The translations under genes and the position numbers were made by a program. 64,000 nucleotides of DNA, taken from NCBI GenBank assembly GCA_041391125.1, contig JAWKON010000040.1:1-64000 (forward strand), given 5' to 3'. Position 1 is the stretch's first letter, and every line of letters starts with the position of its first letter. The stretch comes from JACKBC01 sp041391125 (GTDB lineage Bacteria > Chloroflexota > Anaerolineae > Caldilineales > Caldilineaceae). The notes under the pieces are model-generated. The model did no database searches and was not told the origin of the DNA. It saw nothing but the letters and a program-made list of their open reading frames with translations. This document shows positions 1-8,542 of the stretch, in pieces.

Positions 1-1
1 C

Positions 2-1174
2 CAGCTCATTTTCCTTTATGTGCTGCCTGAACATATTTGGGGCAGTCTGGAAGGCCAGGCCAACGTCGAATTTGAGAATACGGAGATGATTGGCTCGGGG
101 CCATTCAAGCTGGTCGAATATGCGCAGAATGAATTTGCGCGGCTGGGGGCGGTCAAAGATCACTATCTGCAAGCGCCCAAGGTGGATGAGGTCATCTTCC
201 AGACCTTTGAAAACCAGGACGCGCTGGTGCAGGCGCTGCGCACCGGCCAGGTGGACATGATCACCGAGATGCCCAACACGGCGGCGCCGTCGCTCAAGAA
301 TGCCGAAAACATCCAGTTGGTCACCGGCCCGCCCGCCTCGCCCAGCGTGACCGACATTATTCTGGACCAGGTGCAGCCGGAAAACTGCCCGCCCGAAGAT
401 GGCGTCTGCACCGGTCACCCGGCGCTGCTGGACCGCAACGTGCGCCTGGCGCTGGCCCACGCCACCGACAAGCAGAACATTATCGACGTGGTGCTGCTGG
501 GGCTCGGCTCGCCCGGCCTGACGCTGATCCCCGACAGCCTGGGCGTCTTTTACAACAACGCTCTGGAGGATTACGCCTTTGACATCGACTTGGCCAACAA
601 AATTCTCGATGACGCCGGCTATGCCGACACCGATGGCGACGGCGTACGCGAAATGCCTGATGGTACGCATCCGCTCATCTTCCGCATGAACTGGCCGTCG
701 GACAGCACCAATGCCCCGCGCATGGCCGAACTGCTGGCCGCCACCTGGGCGCAAATTGGCGTCAAGGCCGAGCTGCAAGCGCTGGACCCGGATGCGCTGA
801 CCTCCATCTGCTGCCCGGCCTTTGACTTTGACGTGATCCTGTGGGGCTGGGGCTCGGACCCGGATCCCAACTTCCTGCTCAGCGTCATGCTGACCGACGA
901 AATACCCACCGGCAACAGCGAAACCGGCTACGGCAATCCCGACTACGACGCCCTCTACAAGCAGCAGGCCGTCGAGCTGGACAAAGACAAGCGCATCGAA
1001 ATGGTGCATGAAATGCAGAAGATCGTCTTTGACGACGTGGTCTACATCATCCCCTTCTATGCCCAATCGGTCCAGGCCTATCGCACCGACCGCTTCACCG
1101 GCTGGCAAACCGACAAGGGCAAAATCGCCCTGGAAGACCCGAGTTCACTGCTGGTGATTGAACCGGTGCAGTGA
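2..1174 (+). CDS. Peptide ABC transporter substrate-binding protein, family 5 (C-terminal part)
   Basis: This is the C-terminal 390 residues or so of a family 5 (DppA/OppA-like) extracytoplasmic binding protein, which delivers peptides or similar solutes to an ABC importer. The frame is open to the window edge, so the N-terminus and signal peptide lie outside; an internal GTG at 20 is not the true start. Family features seen are the MIGSGPFKLVEY stretch near the start, a lobe with RNVRLALAHATDKQNII, and a Ca-loop-like DTDGDGVREMPDG segment typical of these proteins. It is followed by permease and ATPase genes of the same importer type (1426-6193), so it is very probably their binding protein. 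Family certain, substrate unknown. Confidence 0.9.
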   Translation, partial: QLIFLYVLPEHIWGSLEGQANVEFENTEMIGSGPFKLVEYAQNEFARLGAVKDHYLQAPKVDEVIFQTFENQDALVQALRTGQVDMITEMPNTAAPSLKNAENIQLVTGPPASPSVTDIILDQVQPENCPPEDGVCTGHPALLDRNVRLALAHATDKQNIIDVVLLGLGSPGLTLIPDSLGVFYNNALEDYAFDIDLANKILDDAGYADTDGDGVREMPDGTHPLIFRMNWPSDSTNAPRMAELLAATWAQIGVKAELQALDPDALTSICCPAFDFDVILWGWGSDPDPNFLLSVMLTDEIPTGNSETGYGNPDYDALYKQQAVELDKDKRIEMVHEMQKIVFDDVVYIIPFYAQSVQAYRTDRFTGWQTDKGKIALEDPSSLLVIEPVQ

Positions 1175-1425
1175 ATTGGGAATTACGATGTACGATTTAC
1201 GAGGGTCGTTTGATGTGGGTGGCTATGAAGTAGTTGGCTCGTATGGGGATTTATTGCGTGTTGCGTATTGCGAACCGGTATAGATTCTTGTGTTGAAACC
1301 AGATTCTGTACCAGTTCACGCAACACGAAAAACGCAACACACCCTGACCAAAACCGCCCCACACGCCACCCCGCAACACCCTCCCCACCGTGACCCTCGT
1401 AAATCGTAAATCTGAGATCGTAAAC
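1175..1425. repeat. Intergenic nested inverted repeat
   Basis: The gap between binding protein and permease carries an outer inverted repeat, ACGATTTACGAGGGTC near 1191-1206 matched by GACCCTCGTAAATCGT near 1392-1407. Inside it is a second pair built from GTGTTGCGTATTGCG and CGCAACACGAAAAACGCAACAC. No gene or promoter could be assigned. The design (arms made of short reiterated words) recurs in many gaps of this window. Confidence 0.7.
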
Positions 1426-2467
1426 ATGCTAAATTTTTTCGCGCTTCAAAAAAATCGGCTGGGCCTTTACTTCTGCGGTGCTCTTTGTGATCGTGCTCAA
1501 CTTTTTTCTGTTTCTGCATTCTGCCTGGAGACCCGGCGTTTGGCGGGGTGCGCGACTGCTTGACGCAGGAGGCGCAGCAGCGGTGATCCGGCGGTAGAAA
1601 GCGCTTTGGGCTGGACAAGCCGGTGATCAACTGTTTTGAGTCGCTCGACCCGCCAGAGTTGTTCGTGTGCGGTCAATCCACTGGAAACGCAATTTTTTGT
1701 GTATGTGACCACCTGCTGCGCGGCGAGTTGGGCATTAGCTATCATACCAATCGGCCGGTGATTGATAGTGCTGCGCGAGCGGCTGTGGAACACGGTGTTG
1801 CTGATTGGGGCCGGGCAGATACTGTCGATTATTGTGGGCATGGCGCTCGGCATTGTGGCAGCATGCGGCGGCGCGCACGGCCATTGATTACAGCGCCCTC
1901 ATTGGCAGCCTGACGGCATGGAGTTTGCCCACCTTTTGGCTGGGCATCATTCTGCTTTTTTGGGGCAGCCACAATTTCAATTTGCCCATTGGCGGCAAGA
2001 TCACGCCCGGAGCCAACTATCCATTGTTGGGGCTGGATTTGCAGGACGCGCTGCTGCACATGCTGCTGCCCACGCTGACCTATACGATTATTTTTGTGGG
2101 CGAATATATGCTGATCATGCGCAGCACGCTGCTGGATGTGCTGTCCGAAGATTACATTTTGACGGCCAAGGCCAAGGGGCTGAAGACTTTCCAGATTTTG
2201 AAGGATCACGCCCTGCAAAACGCCATGCTGCCCATGGTGACCATCATTGCGCTCAACCTGGGCTTTACGGTGGCCGGGGCCATTCAGATCGAAACGGTCT
2301 TTTCGTGGCCGGGGCTGGGCGGCGCCATTTTTGACGCCGTGGGCCGCCGCGACTATCCCATGCTACAGGGGGCCTTTCTGCTGATTGCGGTGGCTGTGGT
2401 TTTCGCCAATCTCTTTGCCGAACTGCTCTATTCGTACCTGGACCCGCGCATCCGAACGGAGACCTAA
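1426..2467 (+). pseudogene. Peptide ABC transporter permease DppB-like, broken by several frameshifts
   Basis: Reading across frames gives a DppB-type inner-membrane permease. The N-terminus is MLNFFA then RFKKIGWAFTSAVLFVIVL, followed by the family signature ILPGDPA (about 1525-1545), LRERLWNTVLL, and an intact last 190 residues with the EAA-type cytoplasmic loop SEDYILTAKAKGLKTFQILK and an ending YLDPRIR. At least three frame changes fall between 1440 and 1870, whereas the segment from 1870 to the stop is clean. The stop overlaps the start of the next permease (TAATG at 2465-2469), as in translationally coupled dpp operons. Broken gene or sequence error cannot be told apart here. Confidence 0.85.
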
Positions 2468-3394
2468 TGGCCATTGATCTCGCCGCTGGCGCCACCCTTT
2501 CCTCCGCCTCCTGGCGGCGTTTTACGCGCAACCGCATGGCGCTCATCGGGCTGATCATGCTGGTGATCACGCTGCCGGTCGCCATCTTTGCCTCGCTGAT
2601 CGCTCTCTACAATCCCAAAGAGCCGGTGCGCGTCACCATCGACGACATCTACGCCAAGCCCAGCGCCGACCATCTGCTGGGGACGGACGACGCGGGCAAG
2701 GACGTCTTTTCCAGCTTTATTTATGGCTCGCGTTTCGCTAATTGTGGGCTTTTTTGCCTCATTTATCTCCATTGCTATCGGCGGGCTGATTGGCATTGTG
2801 GCCGGATTTTACGGCGGGCGGCTGGAGAATGCGCTCATGCGCTTTACCGACATTATGCTGGTGATCCCCGATTTGCCGCTGGCCGTGGTGCTGGTGGCGC
2901 TGACCAAGCCCAGCCTCTTCAACATTATTTTTGTCATTGGCATTCTGGGCTGGACCGGCACAGCGCGTCTGGTGCGGGCGCAGACGCTGGCCGTCAAGCA
3001 GCGCAAATTTGTGCTGCGGGCGCGCGCCATTGGCGCCGGCAACTGGCACATTATCCGCCACCACATCTTCCCGCTGGTGCTGCCGCTGATTGTGGTCAAC
3101 ACGGTGTTGGTGATTTCGCTGGCCATCCTCAACGAGAGTGCGCTCAGCTTTTTGGGGCTGAGCGACCCGACCACGCTGAGCTGGGGGCAGATGCTCAACT
3201 TTGCCTTTACGCGCGGCGCCATGAGTTCGGGAGCGTGGTGGGCGCTGGTGGCGCCTGGCTTTGGCATTGTGTGGCTGGTCCTGGCCTGCACGCTGCTGGG
3301 CCAGGGCATGGAACGCGTGCTCAATCCGCGGCTGGAGCTACATCATCTGTCAGCGGTGACGCCGACGCCGGCGGCAGAGACAATGACACGGTGA
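2467..3394 (+). CDS. Peptide ABC transporter permease DppC-like (one frameshift)
   Basis: DppC-type partner permease. Residues 1-90 hold the N-terminal membrane segment and the DppC hallmark HLLGTDDAGKDVFSSFIYGSR. The frame then changes near 2728-2732 (one base appears to be missing) and continues as VSLIVGFFASFISIAIGG through the transport loop RARAIGAGNWHIIRHHIFP and the SALSFLGLSDPTTLSWG motif. About 308 residues in total, normal for the family. It starts inside the stop of the upstream permease. With 1426-2467 it would form the channel of the importer. Confidence 0.9.
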
Positions 3395-3649
3395 CCGGGT
3401 GACAAGGTGACCGGGCATGCGTATCAAGCTAAGCGATTTTGGCGCCGAACAGGAGAGCGAACGGCGGTTGAGTAGGCCTCGGCAGTTTGAGGCCGTATCG
3501 AAACCACAGTGAGCGGGTCGACCCGTTTGGTCTCGATACGTGCGGATACTGCCCCGCACTACTCGACCGGCACTCACCTAAATGGTCCGCAAGTCCTTAG
3601 CTTGATACATATGCCGGGTGACACGGTGATCGGGTGACATGGTAGTATT
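3395..3649. repeat. Intergenic repeats: GTGACCGGGTGACAAGGT words and a 90-base mobile-like repeat
   Basis: Starts with GTGACCGGGTGACAAGGTGACCGGG words, then an imperfect palindrome containing GGTTGAGTAGGCCTCGGCAG and GTATCGAAACC. A segment at about 3518-3611 (CCCGTTTGGTCTCGATACG ... CTACTCGACCGGCACTC ... GATACAT) is repeated almost base for base at 49925-50016. No gene seen. Confidence 0.75.
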
Positions 3650-3886
3650 TCATTCTGCTGCCTTGTCATCGGCAAAATGAGCGTCGAGCTTGTCGAGAAT
3701 TTCCAGTCCGCGCTGCGGATTGCCGAGGGCAGCCAAGGCGCGGAAACGCGTTTCGCTGTCGAATTCGGCCAGCGCTTGCGTCGATAGCTCCTCAAAGAGT
3801 TTGTTGATGCTGATCTTTCTGTGTTGCGCCAGTGCCTTTAAGCGGTTGCGTTTGTCGTCTGGCAGTCTGATGGTAATCTTGGCCAT
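3650..3886 (-). CDS. Ribbon-helix-helix (HicB/Arc-like) protein, orphan antitoxin-like
   Basis: A 78-residue protein beginning MAKITIRLPDDKRNRLKALA. The short beta strand KITIRLP followed by two helices (DDKRNRLKALAQHRK and SINKLFEELSTQALAEF) is the layout of Arc/MetJ/HicB-type ribbon-helix-helix DNA-binding domains. Starting at 3886 removes an upstream extension that only reads through a palindromic repeat. No toxin-like gene lies beside it; it sits alone, antisense, between dppC and dppD, with repeats on both sides. It could be a solitary regulator or the remnant of a toxin-antitoxin pair. Fold fairly sure, role unknown. Confidence 0.7.
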   Translation of the reverse strand: MAKITIRLPDDKRNRLKALAQHRKISINKLFEELSTQALAEFDSETRFRALAALGNPQRGLEILDKLDAHFADDKAAE

Positions 3887-3939
3887 GCGATTGGTTCCCC
3901 AAGGATTTTTGATTGTATGAAGCGGCTTCAAATGCTCGG

Positions 3940-4080
3940 GCATGTCACACAACATGTGTGACCTACGATGAGCATCGCGTACGTAGGTCACTCTTGCAGA
4001 GTGACATGCTGGGCAACACAAAGACGGCTCCATGTGCTATGAGCTGTCACACAACATGTGTGGCCTACAAAATATGCATC
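3940..4080. repeat. Short palindromes GTCACACAACATGTGTGAC and GTCACTCTTGCAGAGTGAC
   Basis: Three perfect or near-perfect small hairpins in about 130 bases: two of the ACACAACATGTGTG type and one of the CACTCTTGCAGAGTG type, joined by CCTACG/CGTAGG words. The same units recur at 23023-23095 and 31225-31412. The gap from 3887 to the dppD start at 4152 holds nothing else recognisable. Confidence 0.75.
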
Positions 4081-4151
4081 GGCATAATAATATACGTGTC
4101 CTTACGTGGTCAAACTGCTAAATTGCGGTCAATATCTGGAAACCTTACCTA

Positions 4152-5150
4152 ATGCCCCAATCAACCAATCCAAACGTCATCCTGGACGTTCGCAATCTCT
4201 CCATCGACTATCGCCCGCTGGACGCGGCGCCGGTGCAGGCGGTGCGCGAGGTGAGCTTTCAACTGCGTCAGGGCGAAGTAATGGGGCTGGTGGGGGAGAG
4301 CGGTTGCGGCAAGACCACGCTGATGCTGGGGCTCATGCGGCTGCTGCCGGCGGGGGGGCGCATTGTGACCGGCCAGGTCAACTTTATGGGCCGCGACCTC
4401 ATGCAGTTGAGCGAGCCGGAGATGAATGGCGTGCGCTGGAAGAACATCTCCATGATTTTTCAGGGCGCCATGAACGCGCTCAACCCGGTGCATACGGTGG
4501 GCCGCCAAATTGGCGAGGCGCTGCTGCTGCACACGGACGTGCGCGAATCGGCGGCGATTGACGCCCGCGTGCTGGAACTGCTGGACCTGGTGGGCATTGC
4601 CGCCAGCCGCAAGGACCAATATCCGCACCAATATTCGGGCGGTATGCGGCAGCGCGCCATGATCGCCATGGCGCTGGCTTGCAATCCGCAGGTGGTGATT
4701 GCCGATGAGCCGACCACGGCGCTGGATGTGACGATTGAGGCCCAAATTCTGGAACTGCTCAAAGACCTGCAAAACGAATTTGGCATGGCCATTATGTACA
4801 TCAGCCACGACTTGGCCGTGGTGGGCGGTGTGGCTGATGAGATTATCGTCATGTATTTGGGGCTGGTCATGGAACACGCCAGCGCCGAACAGCTTTTTGA
4901 AAATCCAAGGCACCCGTATACGCAGGCGTTGCTGCGCTCAATTCCTACCATTGATGGCACATTGGAACCCGGCCCGGCGAAAAATTGACCGCCATTCCGG
5001 GCTACCCGCCGCGCTGGACCCGCCGCCGCCCGGCTGCCGCTTTGCGCCGCGCTGTCCGAAGGTCTTTGAACGCTGCACGCAGAGGGGCCGGCGTTGCATC
5101 AGCATGGGGATGAACACGTGGCCAGTTGTCATTTGGTAGAAAAATTGTAG
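4152..5150 (+). pseudogene. Peptide ABC transporter ATP-binding protein DppD-like (C-terminal frameshifts)
   Basis: First of two ATPases of the importer. Residues 1-278 read cleanly: Walker A GESGCGKTT, Q-loop IFQGAMNALNPV, signature YSGGMRQR, Walker B VVIADEPTTALD, then the NPRHPYTQALL start of the oligopeptide-binding C-terminal domain. The frame stops at 4988, but the conserved continuation IPGYPP, LDPPPPGCRFAPRCP and finally HGDEHVASCH is present in other frames to a TAG at 5148-5150. That implies about three one-base losses, one beside an A-run near 4981. Downstream ATPase follows at 5209. Confidence 0.87.
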
Positions 5151-5208
5151 GGCAAGTTTCCTAACTTGTCCCGCTTGGACAAGTTGGAAACTTGTCCTAC
5201 GAAAAGCC

Positions 5209-6193
5209 ATGAGCGAACCTGTCTTAGAAGCACATCATTTGCGCAAACTCTTCCCTATTGCTGGCGGCGGGCTGTTTAGCCGCCACGATCTCTTTGTGCA
5301 TGCCATTGACGACGTGAGTTTTGCGCTGGGCAAGCTGAGGTGTTGGCCGTGGTGGGCGAGAGCGGCTGCGGCAAATCCACGTTGGCGCTGACGCTGCTGG
5401 GGCTGGAGCGGGCCACGTCGGGCCAGATCTGCTTTGACGGCCAGGATGTGACCCACGCCGGCCGCGGCCAGCTCAACCAGATGCGCCGCCACGTGCAGAT
5501 GATCTTTCAGGACCCGTACGAATCGCTCAACCCGACCATGACCATTGGCGAAATTGTGGCCGAGCCGCTGGATGTGCATCGGCTGGCTAAAAGCCGCTGA
5601 CCGTGAGGCGCGTCATCGCCGCTTTGGAGGATGCCGGGTTGAAGCCGGCCGCCAATTACATCAACCGGCTGCCGCATGAGCTGTCGGGCGGCCAGCGGCA
5701 GCGCGTGGTGATCGCCGGGGCGCTGGTGCTGGAGCCGCAGGTGCTGCTGGCCGATGAGCCGGTCTCCATGCTGGATGTGAGCATCCGCGCCGAGATTCTC
5801 AATTTGCTGGCGGAGCTGCGGCAGACGCGCGGCATTTCGATTCTTTTTATTACCCACGATTTGGGCACGGTGGGCTACTTTGCCGACCGCATTGCGGTCA
5901 TGTATTTGGGACGCATTGTGGAAATCGGGGCCACGCTGGACGTGCTGCAAAATCCGCAGCACCCGTACACCAAGGCGCTGCTGTCGGTGGTCCCCGCCTT
6001 AACCCGCCTGCGCCGCCAGCGCATCATCCTGCAGGGCGAAACGCCCAACCCCATTGCCATCCCCACCGGCTGCCGCTTTCACCCGCGCTGCCCCGTGGCC
6101 GAAGCGCGCTGTCGAGAGCGCGATCCGGTGTTGGTCAATGTGGCTCACGGGCATGAGGCGGCCTGTCTGTTGGTAGAAGGGATACGGGATTAG
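5209..6193 (+). CDS. Peptide ABC transporter ATP-binding protein DppF-like (two frameshifts)
   Basis: Second ATPase. Residues 1-44 (MSEPVLEAHHLRKLFPI ... VSFALGKL) are followed by a frame change at about 5335 where CTGGAG appears as CTGAG. Then come Walker A VVGESGCGKST and the Q-loop MIFQDPYESLNPTMTI. A second change lies near 5600, after which signature LSGGQRQR, Walker B VLLADEPVSMLDVS, the H-loop and the HPYTKALL/PTGCRFHPRCP C-terminal domain are intact. With these joins the protein is about 327 residues, normal for DppF. It would pair with 4152-5150 to drive peptide uptake. Confidence 0.88.
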
Positions 6194-6245
6194 GGATACG
6201 GCGGGTCGACGGGCCGTATCCCTAATCCCGTATCCCTAATCCTTA
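6178..6245 (+). terminator. Long perfect hairpin after dppF
   Basis: GGGATACGGGATTAGGGATACGG and its exact complement CCGTATCCCTAATCCCGTATCCC surround a short GGGTCGACG loop, overlapping the last codons of the ATPase. It could act as a terminator or mRNA stabiliser, though no T-run follows directly. It belongs to the same style of word-repeat palindromes seen elsewhere in the window. Confidence 0.55.
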
Positions 6246-6263
6246 ACAAAAAAAGGAAAACCG

Positions 6264-7632
6264 ATGAACGATCAGAACATTTTCGAGCAACTGCAAGCCT
6301 ACACCCATCAAGTCATGGACGAGACGGGCGTGCCGGGGGTGGCGGTGGGCGTGCTGCACAAGGGGCAGGTGCAGAGCGCCGGGTTGGGGGTGACCAATGT
6401 GGATCATCCACTGGCGGTGGATGCGCAGACGCTGTTTCAGATTGGCTCGATTACCAAGACTTTTACGGCGCTGTTAATGATGAAACTGGCCGAGATGGGC
6501 AAGCTGGATTTGAGCGCCTGCGTGCACCTATTTGCCCGACTTTGGCGTGGCGGATGAAGATGTGTCGCAGCGTGTGACCGTGCGCCATTTGCTCACCCAC
6601 AACAGCGGTTGGGCGGGCGATGTTTTCGAGGACACCGGCGCTGGCGATGATGCGCTGCCGCTATCTGAAAATCATGACCGAGGTGGCGCAGTTGGCGCCG
6701 ATGGAGACCACCTTTTCGTACAACAACGCGGCTTTTTATGTGGCCGGTGCGCTGATCGAAGCGATCACCGGGCGGAGCTATCAGGAAGCGCTGCGCGAGC
6801 TGGTGCTGGAGCCCATGGGGTTGGAGCACGTCTATTTCGACCCGGCCGACGTAATGACCTATCGCTTTGCCGTGGGCCATTCGGTGAAGGAAAAGGACGG
6901 AACGCGCACGGCGGAAGTGGCGCGGCCGTGGCCGTTGCCGCGGGCGGCCTATGCGGTGGGCGGCATTGCCTGTTCCATTCCGACGCTGCTCAAATATGCG
7001 GCGTTTCAAATGAGCGATGGCAAAACCGAGAGCGGCGCGCAGTTGATTTCATCTGCCGGATTGGCGCAGTTGCACGCGCCCCAATTTGCGATTGGCGGCG
7101 CGTTTGATGCGGTGGCGCACTCCTGGTTTATTGGCCATGTGGATGGCGTAAAGTATATTACGCACAGCGGCGGCACCAAAGGGCAGATTTCGCTGCTGTT
7201 GATTGTGCCGGAGCGTCAATTTGCCGTGGCCATTTTTACCAATGCCGACCGGGGCAGCTTTGTGACGCGCGATGTGAGCCGGTGGGCGCTGCGTGAATAT
7301 TTGGGGCTGCACATGACGGACCCCGAGCCGCTGGCGTTGAGCGCTGAGGAATTGGCGCCTTTGCCGGGCTGTATAGCCGTCCGTTTGCTGATGCCGAACT
7401 AAAATTGGAGGAAGGAGAATTGACGCTGCAAGTGACGCCCAAGCAGGGCTTCCCCAGCCGCGATACGCCGCCGGGTCCGCCTTCACCGGTGATGCGCGTG
7501 GCTTTTTATGATACGGACCGGCTGATTGTGCTGGACGGTCCGCTGGCCAAGAGCCGGGCGGAGATTGTGCGCGATGCTCAGGGCGAAATTGGCTGGCTGC
7601 GGGTGGGCTCGCGGATTCATCGGCGGGTTTGA
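6264..7632 (+). pseudogene. Serine hydrolase, class C beta-lactamase/D-aminopeptidase-like (three frameshifts)
   Basis: Beta-lactamase-family (PBP4*/EstB-like) serine hydrolase. The catalytic SITK tetrad is at residues 62-65, the Tyr motif appears as FSYNNAAF, and the third motif as THSGGTKG. The reading frame changes near 6520, 6645 and 7375; the last is placed because GLYSRPFADAELKLEEGEL continues directly into the C-terminal domain 7405-7632. A good AAAAGGAAAACCG ribosome site precedes ATG 6264. Its position directly behind a peptide importer suggests a peptide or D-amino-acid-peptide hydrolase, an inference only. No signal peptide is visible. Confidence 0.82.
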
Positions 7633-7652
7633 GATCAATACTGATCAAAGGA

Positions 7653-7742
7653 GGCCGCTGCGACTGCAACGCACGGCTGACAGCTCGACTGCTTGGGCGG
7701 AGTTTTCAGCAGCCGTGCATCGCAGTCTCCGCTATTTGAATG
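7653..7742. repeat. Imperfect palindrome with CTGCAACGCACGGC / GCCGTGCATCGCAG arms
   Basis: Left arm CCGCTGCGACTGCAACGCAC and right arm GCCGTGCATCGCAGTCTCCG flank about 30 bases of loop. The same element occurs at 17075-17280 (two copies head to head) and at 33302-33417. No coding content. Confidence 0.75.
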
Positions 7743-8375
7743 GGTTTGGATTTTTTTGGGGTGATGATGGAATTACCAGAGGTTGGGAGTGCGTTGCCGA
7801 GACGAGGGAATGGGGTTACGCGGCGACTGGCGCTGTGGACATTTCGACTTTCGGGGTGGTGGATTGAGGGTGAGTTGCCCAATTTGCCCCAATTTGTGAT
7901 TGTCGGTGCGCCGCACCGTTCCGCTTGGGAATTCTGGCTGGCCATGATGAGCATCTATGGGCTGGGGTTGCGCGTGAACTGGATGGCCAAGGATTCGCTC
8001 TTTTTCTGGCCCATTGGCGGCATTATGCGCTGGCTGGGCGGTATTGCAATTGACCGCCGCGCGCACCACGGCGTAGTGCCGCAGAGCGTAGAGGCATTTC
8101 GCCAGCGTCCACAGATGATTTTGGCCCTGGCGCCGGAGGGGACGCGCGCCAAGGCCGGTTGTCCGGTGGCCGAATGGAAAAGCGGCTATTATCACATTGC
8201 CTATGGCGCCGGCGTGCCGATTGTGCCGGCCTATGTAGATTACGCAGGCAAACGGCTGATTTTAGGGCCGTCATTTGAGCCCAGCGGCGATATTGACGCC
8301 GATGTCCAGAAACTCCAAGCGTTTTACGACCAACCGCGAGCCCCGCGGCGCAGTTCAGCCGCCCGCAATAGTTGA
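7740..8375 (+). CDS. 1-acylglycerol-3-phosphate acyltransferase-like protein (C-terminus disrupted)
   Basis: PlsC-type glycerolipid acyltransferase homologue of about 200 residues; a start at 7767 (MELPEVG) is an alternative. The acyl-acceptor motif appears as HRSAWEF (HX4D-like, with Glu instead of Asp), followed by RWLGGIAIDR and the phosphate-binding motif APEGTR. No close membrane partner is visible. The last 18 residues (QPRAPRRSSAARNS) do not look like the family; they are antisense to the DUF4058 remnant at 8324-8530, so the natural C-terminus has probably been cut off at about 8325. Could act in membrane-lipid remodelling. Confidence 0.75.
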   Translation: MGLDFFGVMMELPEVGSALPRRGNGVTRRLALWTFRLSGWWIEGELPNLPQFVIVGAPHRSAWEFWLAMMSIYGLGLRVNWMAKDSLFFWPIGGIMRWLGGIAIDRRAHHGVVPQSVEAFRQRPQMILALAPEGTRAKAGCPVAEWKSGYYHIAYGAGVPIVPAYVDYAGKRLILGPSFEPSGDIDADVQKLQAFYDQPRAPRRSSAARNS

Positions 8376-8530
8376 TCAATCCAGACGACATCGTCACCTT
8401 CAAATGGCGGTATCGGCTCGGTGCGATAGTTGATGCGCAGGTCATACCCGGCGCGATCATAGAGTTCATGCAGAATACCGTTTAGTTCGACAATGGGTTC
8501 TTCATCATCAGCTTTCAACTCCCGCTGCAA
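8324..8530 (-). pseudogene. DUF4058 family remnant (C-terminal end only)
   Basis: Codes for PIVELNGILHELYDRAGYDL followed by a PPF...WIDQLL ending, matching the conserved C-terminal end of DUF4058 proteins, which are normally about 250 residues. Only about 65 residues remain, with an in-frame stop just upstream, so this is a fragment. It lies immediately behind the stop of the ABC exporter (8543) and runs antisense into the acyltransferase end. Function of DUF4058 is unknown. Confidence 0.6.
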
Positions 8531-8542
8531 GCTAAGGATTAG

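Noticed and set aside
1497..1853. 118-codon minus-strand open frame opposite dppB
   Set aside because: The DppB permease motifs on the plus strand explain the region.
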